This document shows, piece after piece, positions 1 through 7,722 of a stretch of DNA of 13,282 nt (position 1 is the stretch's first letter; each line of letters opens with the position of its first letter). Under the pieces are notes generated by a model, which saw only the letters and a list, made by a program, of their open reading frames with translations, did no database searches and was not told where the DNA came from. Source of the stretch: Devosia sp. (lineage in GTDB: Bacteria; Pseudomonadota; Alphaproteobacteria; Rhizobiales; Devosiaceae); the NCBI GenBank assembly GCA_028290245.1, contig JAQGKG010000335.1:1-13282 (forward strand). Reading direction: 5' to 3'. The position numbers were made by a program, and so were the translations under genes.

Positions 1-475
1 CCCAATCCTTGGGCGATACCGAAAAGCTTGTGCTCGCCTCATCACCCAGCATCAATGACGGCGGGCTGCGGTCCTCATGGAACAGCAACAGGTCGTCGGC
101 GACGATGTCGGCTTCGTGGAATGCGGCGGCCGCAAGCAGCCGCTCGAACCGTTCGGGATGGATGATGTCGTCGGAATCGACCACCGCCACCCACTCGCCG
201 CGCGCCATATCCAGCGCCTGGTTGCGACAATGGGCCGGGCCGCGATTGGCCGCGCCGGCAAGCAGCCTGATGCGGGGATCAGTAGCCATCATTTCCCGGA
301 CTAACGCGACGCTATTGTCGCGGGACGCGTCGTCGCTGACGATGACTTCGAGATCGGCCATGCTCTGGCCCAGCACCGAACGCAGAGCCGTGGCGATCTT
401 CGTGCCAGCCTGGAAATTAGCCATGACGACGCTAACGCGCGGCCAGTCGTGGGGGCCTCGATCAACTGATTGCAT
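1..475 (-). CDS. Family 2 glycosyltransferase, ExoO-like (C-terminus beyond left edge)
   Basis: This is the N-terminal 158 residues of a GT-A fold glycosyltransferase; the C-terminus lies beyond position 1. The start is ATG at 475, 26 bp after the stop of the upstream coiled-coil gene, with only a weak ribosome site. Visible family 2 features are the opening strand RVSVVMANFQ (13-22), VIVSDDASRDNS (44-55) for nucleotide binding, and the metal-binding motif VVDSDD (98-103) followed by IIHPERFERLL. The stretch after the DSDD motif, ADIVADDLLLF, resembles what I recall of S. meliloti ExoO, a beta-1,6-glucosyltransferase that adds to the succinoglycan side chain. ExoO is therefore the best guess, with ExoW/ExoU-type enzymes as alternatives. 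It would act at the inner membrane face on the lipid-linked oligosaccharide. Family 2 membership is secure; the precise acceptor is inference. Confidence 0.85.
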   Translation of the reverse strand, partial: MQSVDRGPHDWPRVSVVMANFQAGTKIATALRSVLGQSMADLEVIVSDDASRDNSVALVREMMATDPRIRLLAGAANRGPAHCRNQALDMARGEWVAVVDSDDIIHPERFERLLAAAAFHEADIVADDLLLFHEDRSPPSLMLGDEASTSFSVSPKDW

Positions 476-501
476 AATGTTCGCCTGCTCTGGCAGCGCC
501 T

Positions 502-885
502 TCAGGCGACGCCTTCACCCGGCTCGGCCTTGGAAGAAGAAAAGCTGCTACCGACCTCGGCTAGCATTTCCTCCAGCCGCAGGATCTGGCTATCGAGCTG
601 CGCCACCCGCTGGCGGGCACGCGCCGCGCTATTCTCGGCTGAACCTATTGCGGCCTCATCGATACGGTCGCGCTTGCCGTATTCTGGCGAGTTATCCAGC
701 ATAGTCGCCGCCTGCGCATAGTAGAGGTTCATGCGCTGGCTTAGGCCATCGCGCTCGCGACGGGCGTCGTTCAGCGCCATGGAGATGGCGTTGCTGATCG
801 TTCCGAGGCGAGCCTCGTCGGTCTCTGCATCACGGCCGGGATTGCGGGCGCGAAAGGCACGAGGACGTAGTGAAAGCAAAACCAT
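502..885 (-). CDS. Hypothetical 127-aa coiled-coil protein in the exoY operon
   Basis: I do not recognise a named family. The protein is soluble-looking, with no signal peptide or membrane span. It has a basic N-terminus rich in Arg and a long helical region. Residues about 74-113 show heptad-like spacing of Ile, Ala, Val and Leu among charged residues (for example QLDSQILRLEEMLAEV), so a coiled coil is likely. The tail is Ser-rich. The ATG at 885 is preceded by AAAGGAGA, which overlaps the stop codon of exoY; only 10 bp separate the genes, so translation is probably coupled. Its place between the priming transferase and a glycosyltransferase suggests a role in exopolysaccharide assembly, perhaps as a scaffold or regulator of one of these enzymes. 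That role is inferred from context only. Confidence 0.8.
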   Translation of the reverse strand: MVLLSLRPRAFRARNPGRDAETDEARLGTISNAISMALNDARRERDGLSQRMNLYYAQAATMLDNSPEYGKRDRIDEAAIGSAENSAARARQRVAQLDSQILRLEEMLAEVGSSFSSSKAEPGEGVA

Positions 886-895
886 TTCGTCTCCT

Positions 896-1567
896 TTAGC
901 GGCTGCCGGTACGCATGACGACGACCTTGACTGTCTTGACCAGGATCACGAGGTCGCCAATGAAAGACCATTCACGAACGTAGAGCGTATCGAGCTGGAC
1001 GCGCTGGTCGTAATCGACGTCGCTACGGCCACTCACCTGCCAAAGGCCCGTGATACCGGGACGAACGGCCGCGTAATGCTCGATCTGATCGGCATAGCGG
1101 ACCACTTCGTCCTGCACGATCGGACGTGGGCCAACGAGGCTCATCTCGCCACGGATGACGTTGATGAGCTGTGGCAGCTCATCGAGGCTGGTGACCCGCA
1201 GGAAGCGGCCAAGTGGCGTAACGCGCGGGTCATCGCGCAGCTTTTGAGTGGCGTCCCATTCGGCGCGGGCCTGAGGGATTAGTTCCAGGTGCCGTCGCAG
1301 CGCCTCCTGACTATCTACCACCATTGAGCGGAACTTAAGGCAGCGGAAGCGCTTACCGTTTTGGCCGATGCGCTCATGGGAGAACAGGATCGGCCCACGA
1401 TCCGTAGAAAACATCAGCACGGCAATGAAGAACATGGCCGGGAAGGCAAACAGCAACATGGCCGAGGCGACGACGATGTCGAAGGTTCGTTTGGAGACTA
1501 GCCCCCGCCTTGCGCTAAATTTGGAGCGGCTGTCCGATGGACCGACTTCAGCATTGATGATCGACAT
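896..1567 (-). CDS. exoY: Undecaprenyl-phosphate sugar-phosphate transferase (ExoY-type)
   Basis: This priming enzyme of the bacterial sugar transferase family moves a sugar-1-phosphate (galactose in the S. meliloti model) from UDP-sugar to undecaprenyl phosphate, the first step of repeat-unit assembly. The 223-residue length fits short ExoY-type monotopic enzymes. Visible are KRTFDIVVA at the start of the membrane hairpin (26-55), GQNGKRFRCLKFRSM (68-82), the catalytic Asp-Glu in SLDELPQLINVIRGEMS (127-143), GPRP (146-149) and RPGITGLWQVSGRS (169-182). The frame stays open upstream to a TTG at 1792. I chose the ATG at 1567 because it gives the family length, has a GAGAGA ribosome site, and the 75 upstream residues look non-coding. 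It heads the operon that continues into the coiled-coil gene. The first sugar cannot be told from sequence alone. Confidence 0.93.
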   Translation of the reverse strand: MSIINAEVGPSDSRSKFSARRGLVSKRTFDIVVASAMLLFAFPAMFFIAVLMFSTDRGPILFSHERIGQNGKRFRCLKFRSMVVDSQEALRRHLELIPQARAEWDATQKLRDDPRVTPLGRFLRVTSLDELPQLINVIRGEMSLVGPRPIVQDEVVRYADQIEHYAAVRPGITGLWQVSGRSDVDYDQRVQLDTLYVREWSFIGDLVILVKTVKVVVMRTGSR

Positions 1568-1986
1568 GAGGTTCTCTCGCGAAGTTTGAAGCCTGGGAAC
1601 GAGTAGCGCTGCCCGTCCTTCTGGACGTGGAATAAGGTTCGCGAAAGCGCACGCGCTCACGCGGGACCAAGCCCGTCGAAACATCGAAATGACCCGGTTA
1701 AGGGGTGCGCCGCTTTTGGCCGCCACGCGGTCCGTGGCTGGACTGTGCGTTGCTGCCGACCTCAGGCAAACATGATCGGAAAGTCGAGGCAACGCCCGGT
1801 GAGCATAGCTGCAATGCGCATCTTAATCACAAATCCACCCCATTTGAATTTGGAAAGCGCAGGCAAATCAAAGTGTAAAGTCGTTAACCTGGGTTAAACA
1901 GGGCCTAGAGAGTTTATCGTCTGAACTGTTCTTGGCAGCTCAAGGCCTGCAAGTAATGCATGTCCAATTACGAACAGAACCGACGC
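1568..1986. other. Leader and upstream region of the exoY operon
   Basis: No convincing gene is seen here. The segment next to exoY (1568-1792) is GC-rich and open in the exoY frame but lacks protein character. The segment 1800-1960 is clearly more AT-rich and is the likely promoter region for the leftward exoY operon, with the palindrome at 1884-1897. I could not identify a convincing -35/-10 pair. Confidence 0.4.
1884..1897. promoter_or_regulatory. 14-bp palindrome TTAACC-TG-GGTTAA upstream of exoY
   Basis: Two perfect 6-bp inverted arms are separated by 2 bp in the AT-rich stretch about 317 bp upstream of the exoY start. The form suits a dimeric repressor or activator. It resembles the CtrA consensus (TTAA, spacer, TTAAC), but the spacer is 6 rather than 7, so I do not call it a CtrA box. 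It could equally be chance. Confidence 0.3.
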
Positions 1987-2124
1987 TCACCAATTGAACA
2001 GGAATGCGACGCCGTTCCATAGCAGATAGATGCCGACCCAGGCCAAAGCCATCACGCCGACAGCAACCAAACCCCAAGGCCAGGATAGCGTTGCGCGCTC
2101 GTGTGCCGACGGCGACTTCGTCAT
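1987..2124 (-). CDS. Possible 45-aa single-span membrane protein
   Basis: A short polar N-terminus (MTKSPSAHERATLS) leads into one long hydrophobic segment at about residues 15-43, rich in Trp, Gly, Val and Leu (such as WPWGLVAVGVMALAWVGIYL) and ending FLFNW. This is typical of small bacterial inner-membrane proteins. The frame stays open upstream to 2289, but the added residues look random, so I prefer the ATG at 2124. The ribosome site is weak (GGAA about 6 nt ahead of the start), which lowers confidence. It lies alone between exoY and the divergent galU. I know no family for it, and a chance hydrophobic frame remains possible. Confidence 0.45.
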   Translation of the reverse strand: MTKSPSAHERATLSWPWGLVAVGVMALAWVGIYLLWNGVAFLFNW

Positions 2125-2622
2125 TTGCACATTCCGCGCCTGACCATCCTCTGGCAGCTTTGGCTCCACGAAAACCTCCCAGGAAGCCGAAGCCGATGTT
2201 CGGCTCAAGGTCCAGCAGCGGTCGCACATCCCAGCCCCAGCGGGCTTGTGCAGCGCCTGTAACTCAATACCATCACCCGGTAAATACAACCCTCACGGCC
2301 AAGGGCAAATAGACAATTCGATCACGTCTGCGTTGGACCAGTGGCTGCCACCAGGGCAATTCTAGGCATGAGTAAGCAGTTATACTTGGGAGCCAGCTGG
2401 TTAATGAAAATCTACTTGGATGCGGCACGATAGATTGTGCAAGGCAATAGTGTGACAAAAGAGAAATGCGGCCGCAACCAGACCTAATTGCCTCGAACTT
2501 AGGCAAGCAAGGTCAACAGCATATCTGCAATCGAGCCATGCAAAGCCAACTGGAATTTCAGGTAGATCGACTGGTCCTGCTATGGTCCAATCCACTCACC
2601 GACCTATAATAAGGAGAGTGAA
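2125..2622. other. Intergenic region upstream of galU
   Basis: About 500 bp lie between the small membrane-protein candidate and galU. Several short frames are open on both strands, but none has a ribosome site or recognisable protein character. Composition is more AT-rich than in flanking genes, particularly from 2390. The sequence TATAAT occurs at 2605-2610 but touches the galU ribosome site and has no good -35 partner, so the galU promoter is not identified. I see no RNA gene or clear repeat here. Confidence 0.4.
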
Positions 2623-3534
2623 TTGCAAAAACGTGTGAAGACTGCTGTTTTTCCTGTCGCAGGACTAGGAACCCGCTTCTTGCCCGCAACCAAGGCCATG
2701 CCCAAGGAAATGCTGACGGTGGTCGATCGGCCACTCATTCAATATGCCGTCGATGAGGCCCGCGAAGCAGGTATCACCCACTTTGTTTTCGTCACCGGTC
2801 GCAACAAGGGCGTCATCGAAGATCACTTCGATCGCCAGTTCGAGCTGGAGGCAACTCTTGAGGCTCGCGGCAAGCTCAATGCGTTGCGCGACCTGCAACG
2901 CGACCTTCCCTCGGCCGGGCGCACCAGCTTTACCCGCCAGCAGGAGCCGCTCGGGCTCGGACACGCCGTATGGTGTGCCCGCGACATCGTTGGCGACGAA
3001 CCATTCGCCCTGCTGCTGCCGGACATGCTGTTCAAGTCGCCTCGCGGTGTGCTGAAGCAGATGATGGAAACCTACGAAGTGACAGGCGGCAATGTCGTGG
3101 CCGTCGAGGAAGTGCCGATGGCTGAGGTTTCGTCATACGGCGTAGTTGCGCGTGGCGAGGGTGACGACCTCAGCTTCCGCATCAACGGCATGGTGGAAAA
3201 ACCGGCCGTGGCGGACGCCCCGTCCAACCTGATCATTTCAGGCCGCTACATCCTGCAGCCGGAAGTGTTCACGCTGTTGGCGGATCAACCGAAGGGTGCC
3301 GGCGGGGAAATCCAGCTGACCGACGCCATGCAGACGCTGATGACGCAGCAGCCCTTCGTCGGCGTCAAATATGAGGGCCAGTCGTTCGACTGCGGGTCGA
3401 AGATCGGCTTCCTGACAGCGAATGTCGCCTACGCATTAGGACGCGAGGATATCGGCGATGACTTCCTCGCGGCCCTCGCCAAGCTGGGCTTGAACACCGC
3501 CCTGATGGAAGGCTTCAAGATCGCCGCGGAATGA
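2623..3534 (+). CDS. galU: UTP--glucose-1-phosphate uridylyltransferase (GalU/ExoN)
   Basis: This cytoplasmic enzyme makes UDP-glucose from UTP and glucose-1-phosphate, the donor for glucosyltransferases and, through epimerisation, UDP-galactose. The 303 residues match the family. The N-terminal nucleotide-binding loop reads GLGTRFLPATKAMPKEM (14-30), with its conserved Arg and Lys residues. Further marks are FVTGRNKGVIEDHFD (56-70), LLLPDML for metal and UTP binding, VEKP, GGEIQLTDAM, and DCGSKIGFL near the C-terminus. The start codon is TTG at 2623, supported by AAGGAG six bases upstream; no other in-frame start fits the conserved N-terminus. It converges on exoP, with 18 bp between the stops. 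In S. meliloti the paralogue exoN lies inside the exo cluster on the same strand as exoP; here it is inverted. It could serve as the sole galU of the cell. Confidence 0.96.
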   Translation: MQKRVKTAVFPVAGLGTRFLPATKAMPKEMLTVVDRPLIQYAVDEAREAGITHFVFVTGRNKGVIEDHFDRQFELEATLEARGKLNALRDLQRDLPSAGRTSFTRQQEPLGLGHAVWCARDIVGDEPFALLLPDMLFKSPRGVLKQMMETYEVTGGNVVAVEEVPMAEVSSYGVVARGEGDDLSFRINGMVEKPAVADAPSNLIISGRYILQPEVFTLLADQPKGAGGEIQLTDAMQTLMTQQPFVGVKYEGQSFDCGSKIGFLTANVAYALGREDIGDDFLAALAKLGLNTALMEGFKIAAE

Positions 3535-3542
3535 TCATGGAC

Positions 3543-3569
3543 AGACGGCGCCCTAGTTGGGTGCCGTCT
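3543..3569. terminator. Strong hairpin between converging galU and exoP
   Basis: An 11-bp stem is formed by AGACGGCGCCC (3543-3553) and GGGTGCCGTCT (3559-3569) around the loop TAGTT. One pair is G-U when read on the plus strand and A-C when read on the minus strand, so the hairpin is slightly stronger for galU. It starts 9 nt after the galU stop and overlaps the last codons and stop of exoP. No T-run follows on either strand, so it is not a textbook intrinsic terminator. It may stabilise 3' ends or block read-through. Confidence 0.6.
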
Positions 3570-5787
3570 CCATCCGCTGTTCCGCATTGTGGGCGAAACG
3601 TTCTAGCCCACCCAGATCGGTAAACCTGGGCAATGCATCGAGATCGACATTGTTGAGCACCACGCCGACGATATAGTCGCCAAGCTCGGGCTCGCGCTCC
3701 AGCAAGCTGCTGAGCAGCCGGCGCGGCGTCTTGCCCCACTCTGCCACCAGCACAGCACCATCAGTCAGCGGCAGCACCGATAGCGCATCGATCACCAGCC
3801 CCAGCGCCGGTAGATCGAGCACGACGTAATCGAACTGCCCCCGCGCCTCTGCCAGCACCTTTTGCATGGCGGGGCCGGACAGATCCCCGCCACCTGCCTC
3901 CGGTGCAGAGGCGGAAAGTGTCACGATCCCGGTCTCGCCATCGGTCACCGCGGCCTGACGCCAATCGCCCATTTGCGAAGGCATGATGCGCTTTGGCATG
4001 GATGATCCATTCTGCGGCGCATTCTCGTCCGCATTGATCATCAGCACCCTGGAGCCAGTCACCGCCAGCATTTCGGCAAAAGACGCGGCAAAAATCGATT
4101 TACCCTCCCCTGGCAAGGCCGACAGCACGCCCAGCACGGTCGTGCCGCGTTCCGATATGGGCTGCATCAACAGGCGCGTGGCCTTGAGCGTCTCCATAAA
4201 TGGACCGCCCCAACGTCGCCCGATGCGCTGACCAGACGCTCCGCGCACCAGCGTCCGAATGGTCTTGCGCTGGTCAGCGGCAGTCGAGCCGTTAGCGAGC
4301 TGCAGCTTCGGCACATAGCCCAGAAACCGCAAACCCAAATGGCGCCGCACCTGCGAGCCGACACGGAAACCGCGCTCACGCAGTTCATTGATGGCACTCA
4401 GCACGGCGCCGATGAAGCCACCTGCAATCAGCGCAGCGGCGAGGATCACCGTGGTCTTGGGGCTCGACGGCTGCTCCGGCAGCAGCGCGTCAGTCACGAT
4501 GCGGATCGATGGAATTGGGAAGCTCTGGCGCTGCACCGATTCCTCGTAGCGCAGCAGGTAGCTGTTATAGAGCGACCGCAGCGCATCGGAGCGCTGCTGC
4601 AACTCATTGAGACGCACCTGCTCCTGGCTGATTAGCCCCGCATTCTGGCCTTCGGAGTCGATATCACGACGCAGACCGGCTTCCTGCTGGGTGGCGATGG
4701 AAAGCTGAGTCCTATATTGTTCGTCGAGATTTTGCAGCAGGGCAAAGATGCGGCTATCGAGCGCGGTCTTCTCAGCGCGTAGTGTCAGCAATTGCGGATG
4801 GTCTTCGCCAAAGCTGGTGCGGACTTCGGCGATGCGGCTGATCAAAGACGCGGACTGCGTGCGCAGGATGGCGATTTCAGCCGGGTCAGCCTGCGTGCCG
4901 CTCAGGAGCGAAACATAGCTAGAAGCGGCCTCAGGACCGGCAGTCACGACTGTCTGCAACTGTTCCGACAAAGCACGCAGCCGGGCAGTCTCGGCCTGTG
5001 CTTCTGCCAACTGGTTGGACAGGCTGCCAATTCGCAGGGTGGTCAAATCCCGATCCTGCGCCACGGACAGACCGGTCTGCTTGCGATAATCTTCGATGGC
5101 AAGGCTTGCGGTACGCTGGTTTTCGCCAAGTTCGGCTAATCGCTGCTGCAGCCAATCCGAAGCTGCACTGGTGGCTTCCAGTTCGGCATTGAGCTGGTCC
5201 TGCAGCAGCGCCTCGGCGTAGGCCTGAGCAATCCGCTGCGCCAGTTCGGGCGTCGCAGCTTCATAGCCGACGCGAATGATCGAGCTGCGCCCCATGCGAT
5301 CGACCTGCACATTGGACCGCAACATGCCGACGACCTCATTGAGGCCCGCTTCGAGATTGGGCGCCCGTTCGCCCTGTCCAAAGGGGATTAGCCCGCGCAC
5401 CCGTTGCGAGAAGGAAGGCGGCGGATTGAGGAAATCCTGATCGGTCATCAGGTTTTCAGCCTGCGCCACCGCCGTCGCGACGCGGCTTGAGCGGAGCACT
5501 TCGATCTCGTTGAGAACCTGGGCTTCCATATCGACGCTGCTGGTCATCGCCGCGCCGTCGCCGGCCGCCTGTTCCAGCTTGCGGTCGAGCAACACCTGCC
5601 CCGCGGACATATAGTTGCGTGGCGCCAGCGACAGGTAAAACACCGCCAGCAGCAGCGCCACGACGACGCTCAAGCCAAGCACCAGAGCCTGTCGCCGCAG
5701 TAGCGAAAACACAGTCTCCAGATCGATGGTCTTGAGATCGGACGCGTGCGGCGTTGGCGCTTCGAAATGGCTGGTCTTTTCAAGCAT
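3553..5787 (-). CDS. exoP: ExoP-like polysaccharide co-polymerase/tyrosine autokinase-type protein
   Basis: This 744-residue inner-membrane protein controls chain length and export of Wzy-type exopolysaccharide. The N-terminal Wzz domain has a first membrane span at about 34-56 and a long periplasmic coiled-coil part (about 185-415). The proline motif PEQPSSPK (437-444) leads into the second span (about 446-466). The cytoplasmic CpsD-type ATPase domain has Walker A ALPGEGKS (557-564) and Walker B FDYVVLDLP (652-660). Two features are unusual. Walker A', normally with the pattern DxDxR, reads NADEN (585-589), losing the first Asp and the Arg. The C-terminus ends shortly after the domain with no tyrosine cluster. 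Rhizobial ExoP is somewhat longer (about 786 in S. meliloti). The start is ATG at 5787 with GGAG 7 nt ahead. It is the last gene of the exoL-A-M-P operon. Its chain-length role is likely; kinase activity is doubtful. Confidence 0.92.
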   Translation of the reverse strand: MLEKTSHFEAPTPHASDLKTIDLETVFSLLRRQALVLGLSVVVALLLAVFYLSLAPRNYMSAGQVLLDRKLEQAAGDGAAMTSSVDMEAQVLNEIEVLRSSRVATAVAQAENLMTDQDFLNPPPSFSQRVRGLIPFGQGERAPNLEAGLNEVVGMLRSNVQVDRMGRSSIIRVGYEAATPELAQRIAQAYAEALLQDQLNAELEATSAASDWLQQRLAELGENQRTASLAIEDYRKQTGLSVAQDRDLTTLRIGSLSNQLAEAQAETARLRALSEQLQTVVTAGPEAASSYVSLLSGTQADPAEIAILRTQSASLISRIAEVRTSFGEDHPQLLTLRAEKTALDSRIFALLQNLDEQYRTQLSIATQQEAGLRRDIDSEGQNAGLISQEQVRLNELQQRSDALRSLYNSYLLRYEESVQRQSFPIPSIRIVTDALLPEQPSSPKTTVILAAALIAGGFIGAVLSAINELRERGFRVGSQVRRHLGLRFLGYVPKLQLANGSTAADQRKTIRTLVRGASGQRIGRRWGGPFMETLKATRLLMQPISERGTTVLGVLSALPGEGKSIFAASFAEMLAVTGSRVLMINADENAPQNGSSMPKRIMPSQMGDWRQAAVTDGETGIVTLSASAPEAGGGDLSGPAMQKVLAEARGQFDYVVLDLPALGLVIDALSVLPLTDGAVLVAEWGKTPRRLLSSLLEREPELGDYIVGVVLNNVDLDALPRFTDLGGLERFAHNAEQRMETAPN

Positions 5788-5829
5788 GCTGGTACTCCGC
5801 CACTAGGGCCGGGAAAATTGAGGAGACGC

Positions 5830-6720
5830 TCAACGCGGCAAGGTTTGCCCGTAATGGGTTGCCTGGCGCACCCCGAGGATGCCCCCGGCGACGCCGAGAT
5901 GCAGCACCGCGCGCAGCCAGTTCTTGCGTCGCATAACCGGAGAAAATGTCGTCAGTGCGGTCAATGCCCCGCAATAACCGATCTTGGCCCCAACCACGGC
6001 CAGTGCCTTGGCGCGGGAGCCGGCCTGTAGCATGCCATGGGTTTGTCCGAAGCGCAGGCGACGACGCACCAGCCAGTCCATGCTGGCCCGCTCTGAGGGT
6101 ACTGGCTCTTCGACCAGCGCATCAGGCGCGTAGGCGATCGTGCCGCCCAAAGCCGTCAGTTGATAGAAAAACGCCGTGTCCTCGCCGCCCGACTGGCCGA
6201 GGGCGAGATCAAAGCGCAGCGCCTTGTAAGGCGGGCTCCAGCGGATCAGTACGTTGCAGGTGTAGCCGGTGCGAATGATGCCGCCGACGAAAACGGGGAG
6301 CGTCGAATGAAAATCGCCATCGACCATCCAGCGGGGCGCGTCTGGTCCATAGACCGCATGAACCGGTCCCAGCACCGCCGCAGCCTGGCTGGCCTCGGCC
6401 TTGTCGACCAGCGCTTCGAGCCAGCCCGGAGCCACGGTCTCGTCGTCATCGACAAAGGCCACGAAGTTGGCATCGGCATGATCGAGACAGGCGTTGCGGG
6501 CGATGCAGATATTGGCTGCGGGCGCGTGCACATAGGTGATTGCAAACGGCAGTTGCTCGCGCATCTCATCGACCAGGGCCCAAGCCGAGGGTTCGTGATC
6601 GTTATCGGCAATGATGACCCGGATCGAGTGCCCGCCCGTCGTTAGTGCGGCAATGGACTGCAGCGTTTTTTCAAGGAACGTACGGCGAAAGGTGCAAATG
6701 CAGATGTCTATGCTGGCCAT
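5830..6720 (-). CDS. exoM: ExoM-like family 2 glycosyltransferase
   Basis: This is a probable glucosyltransferase extending the lipid-linked repeat unit at the inner membrane face; ExoM in S. meliloti adds the fourth sugar in beta-1,4 linkage. Its 296 residues open with IDICICTFRRTFLEKTLQSI, closely resembling my memory of the ExoM N-terminus. They continue with VIIADNDHEPSA (35-46), the metal-binding FVDDDE (89-94), SNI-like ANICIARNA (69-77) and GGEDTAFFYQL (178-188), the likely catalytic Glu-Asp region. The C-terminus is hydrophobic and may sit in the membrane. Only 3 bp separate its ATG from the exoA-like stop, so translation is probably coupled. 42 bp separate it from exoP, where S. meliloti has exoO and exoN instead. 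Family membership is secure; the linkage is inferred by analogy. Confidence 0.9.
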   Translation of the reverse strand: MASIDICICTFRRTFLEKTLQSIAALTTGGHSIRVIIADNDHEPSAWALVDEMREQLPFAITYVHAPAANICIARNACLDHADANFVAFVDDDETVAPGWLEALVDKAEASQAAAVLGPVHAVYGPDAPRWMVDGDFHSTLPVFVGGIIRTGYTCNVLIRWSPPYKALRFDLALGQSGGEDTAFFYQLTALGGTIAYAPDALVEEPVPSERASMDWLVRRRLRFGQTHGMLQAGSRAKALAVVGAKIGYCGALTALTTFSPVMRRKNWLRAVLHLGVAGGILGVRQATHYGQTLPR

Positions 6721-6723
6721 GGC

Positions 6724-7722
6724 TCATACCGCCCCACGGCGAAACGGTCGCTGCGCTACGTGAGCCCAGAAGCCGGACGACCAGGCCAGATGCATGATCA
6801 TCGCGGCCACGCCGACCAGCGGGGAGAGCCACATCGGCATGCCATAGTCTGGGTTGTGCTTGCGCGCCGCATGAATGCCGAGCGCAATGCAGCCGACGCC
6901 CCACAGGGCCAACGGCACGAGGAACCCCCAGTGCCAGATCGACAGCACTGCCAGCAGCACCACCGGCAAAATCGCCAGCGGTGCAAGCTGACGGAGACGC
7001 GGCACGACGCGGTGCTTGAGAATATTGCGCGCCCTGCCCCCGCCATAGCCGAAATACTGCCGGAACAGGCCGGAGGGTGTGGACCGGGGATAATAGGTCA
7101 TGCCGGTGCGGTCGGTGAGCCAGATGGTGCCGCCAGCCTGCCGCAGCCGATAATCCAGCTCGGCATCCTCGTTGAAGCGGAACGTCTGGTCATAGCCGCC
7201 GACGGCGCGAAACGCATCGACCCGCATCAGCGCGTGATGACCATGATCGACCGGACCGTGGCCCTTGCCAGTGCGATGCGCCGAGCCGCCTGTGCCGATG
7301 GCAGAGTTCTGGGCGGTAGCGACGGCGCGCTGGAACGGCGCCACGCCAACGGTCGTCATCGGCACGACGACCGCCGCCACCTGGCGCTCGATAGCCTCGG
7401 CAACCAGCGCACGGCAATAGTTGGACGGATAGGCGCCATGTGCGTCGATGCGGATCAGGAAGTCGGCCGCGTCGCCGAACTGCGCGACGACCAGATTTAT
7501 GGCCGCACTCTGGATGCGTTGGGGATTGTGAATCAGGGTCACGCGAGGCGCATCCAGCGCCAGTTGCGCCACGATGTCCTTCGTGCCGTCGGTGCTGCCC
7601 CCATCGGCAACGACGATCTGCGCATCGAGCGCCTCGGCTTCCACCAGCAAAGCCTCGAGCAGGTCGCCGATATGGCTAGCCTCATTCAAGGTCGGGACGA
7701 CGATCAGCGTGCGTGCGCTCAT
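6724..7722 (-). CDS. exoA: ExoA-like succinoglycan-type glucosyltransferase
   Basis: In S. meliloti, ExoA adds the second sugar (glucose, beta-1,3) to the lipid-linked galactose. The 332-residue length fits. Visible are TLIVVPTLNEASHIGDLLEA at the start, VVADGGSTDGTKDIV (37-51), IRIDAHGAYP (90-99) as the DxD-type metal site, RFNEDAELDYRL (182-193) with the catalytic Glu-Asp, and RQYFGYGGGRAR (221-232). Two or three membrane spans follow (about 247-284 and 299-320), as in ExoA. The start is ATG at 7722, overlapping the exoL-like stop by 4 bp in an ATGA junction. GGAGG lies 7 nt upstream, so this start is preferred over the longer open frame reaching 7995. The gene sits between exoL-like and exoM-like genes, exactly as in S. 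meliloti. Confidence 0.93.
   Translation of the reverse strand: MSARTLIVVPTLNEASHIGDLLEALLVEAEALDAQIVVADGGSTDGTKDIVAQLALDAPRVTLIHNPQRIQSAAINLVVAQFGDAADFLIRIDAHGAYPSNYCRALVAEAIERQVAAVVVPMTTVGVAPFQRAVATAQNSAIGTGGSAHRTGKGHGPVDHGHHALMRVDAFRAVGGYDQTFRFNEDAELDYRLRQAGGTIWLTDRTGMTYYPRSTPSGLFRQYFGYGGGRARNILKHRVVPRLRQLAPLAILPVVLLAVLSIWHWGFLVPLALWGVGCIALGIHAARKHNPDYGMPMWLSPLVGVAAMIMHLAWSSGFWAHVAQRPFRRGAV

Noticed and set aside
2605..2610. TATAAT as the -10 box of galU
   Set aside because: It abuts the ribosome site, so the transcript would start within or after it, and no -35 hexamer is found at 16-18 bp.
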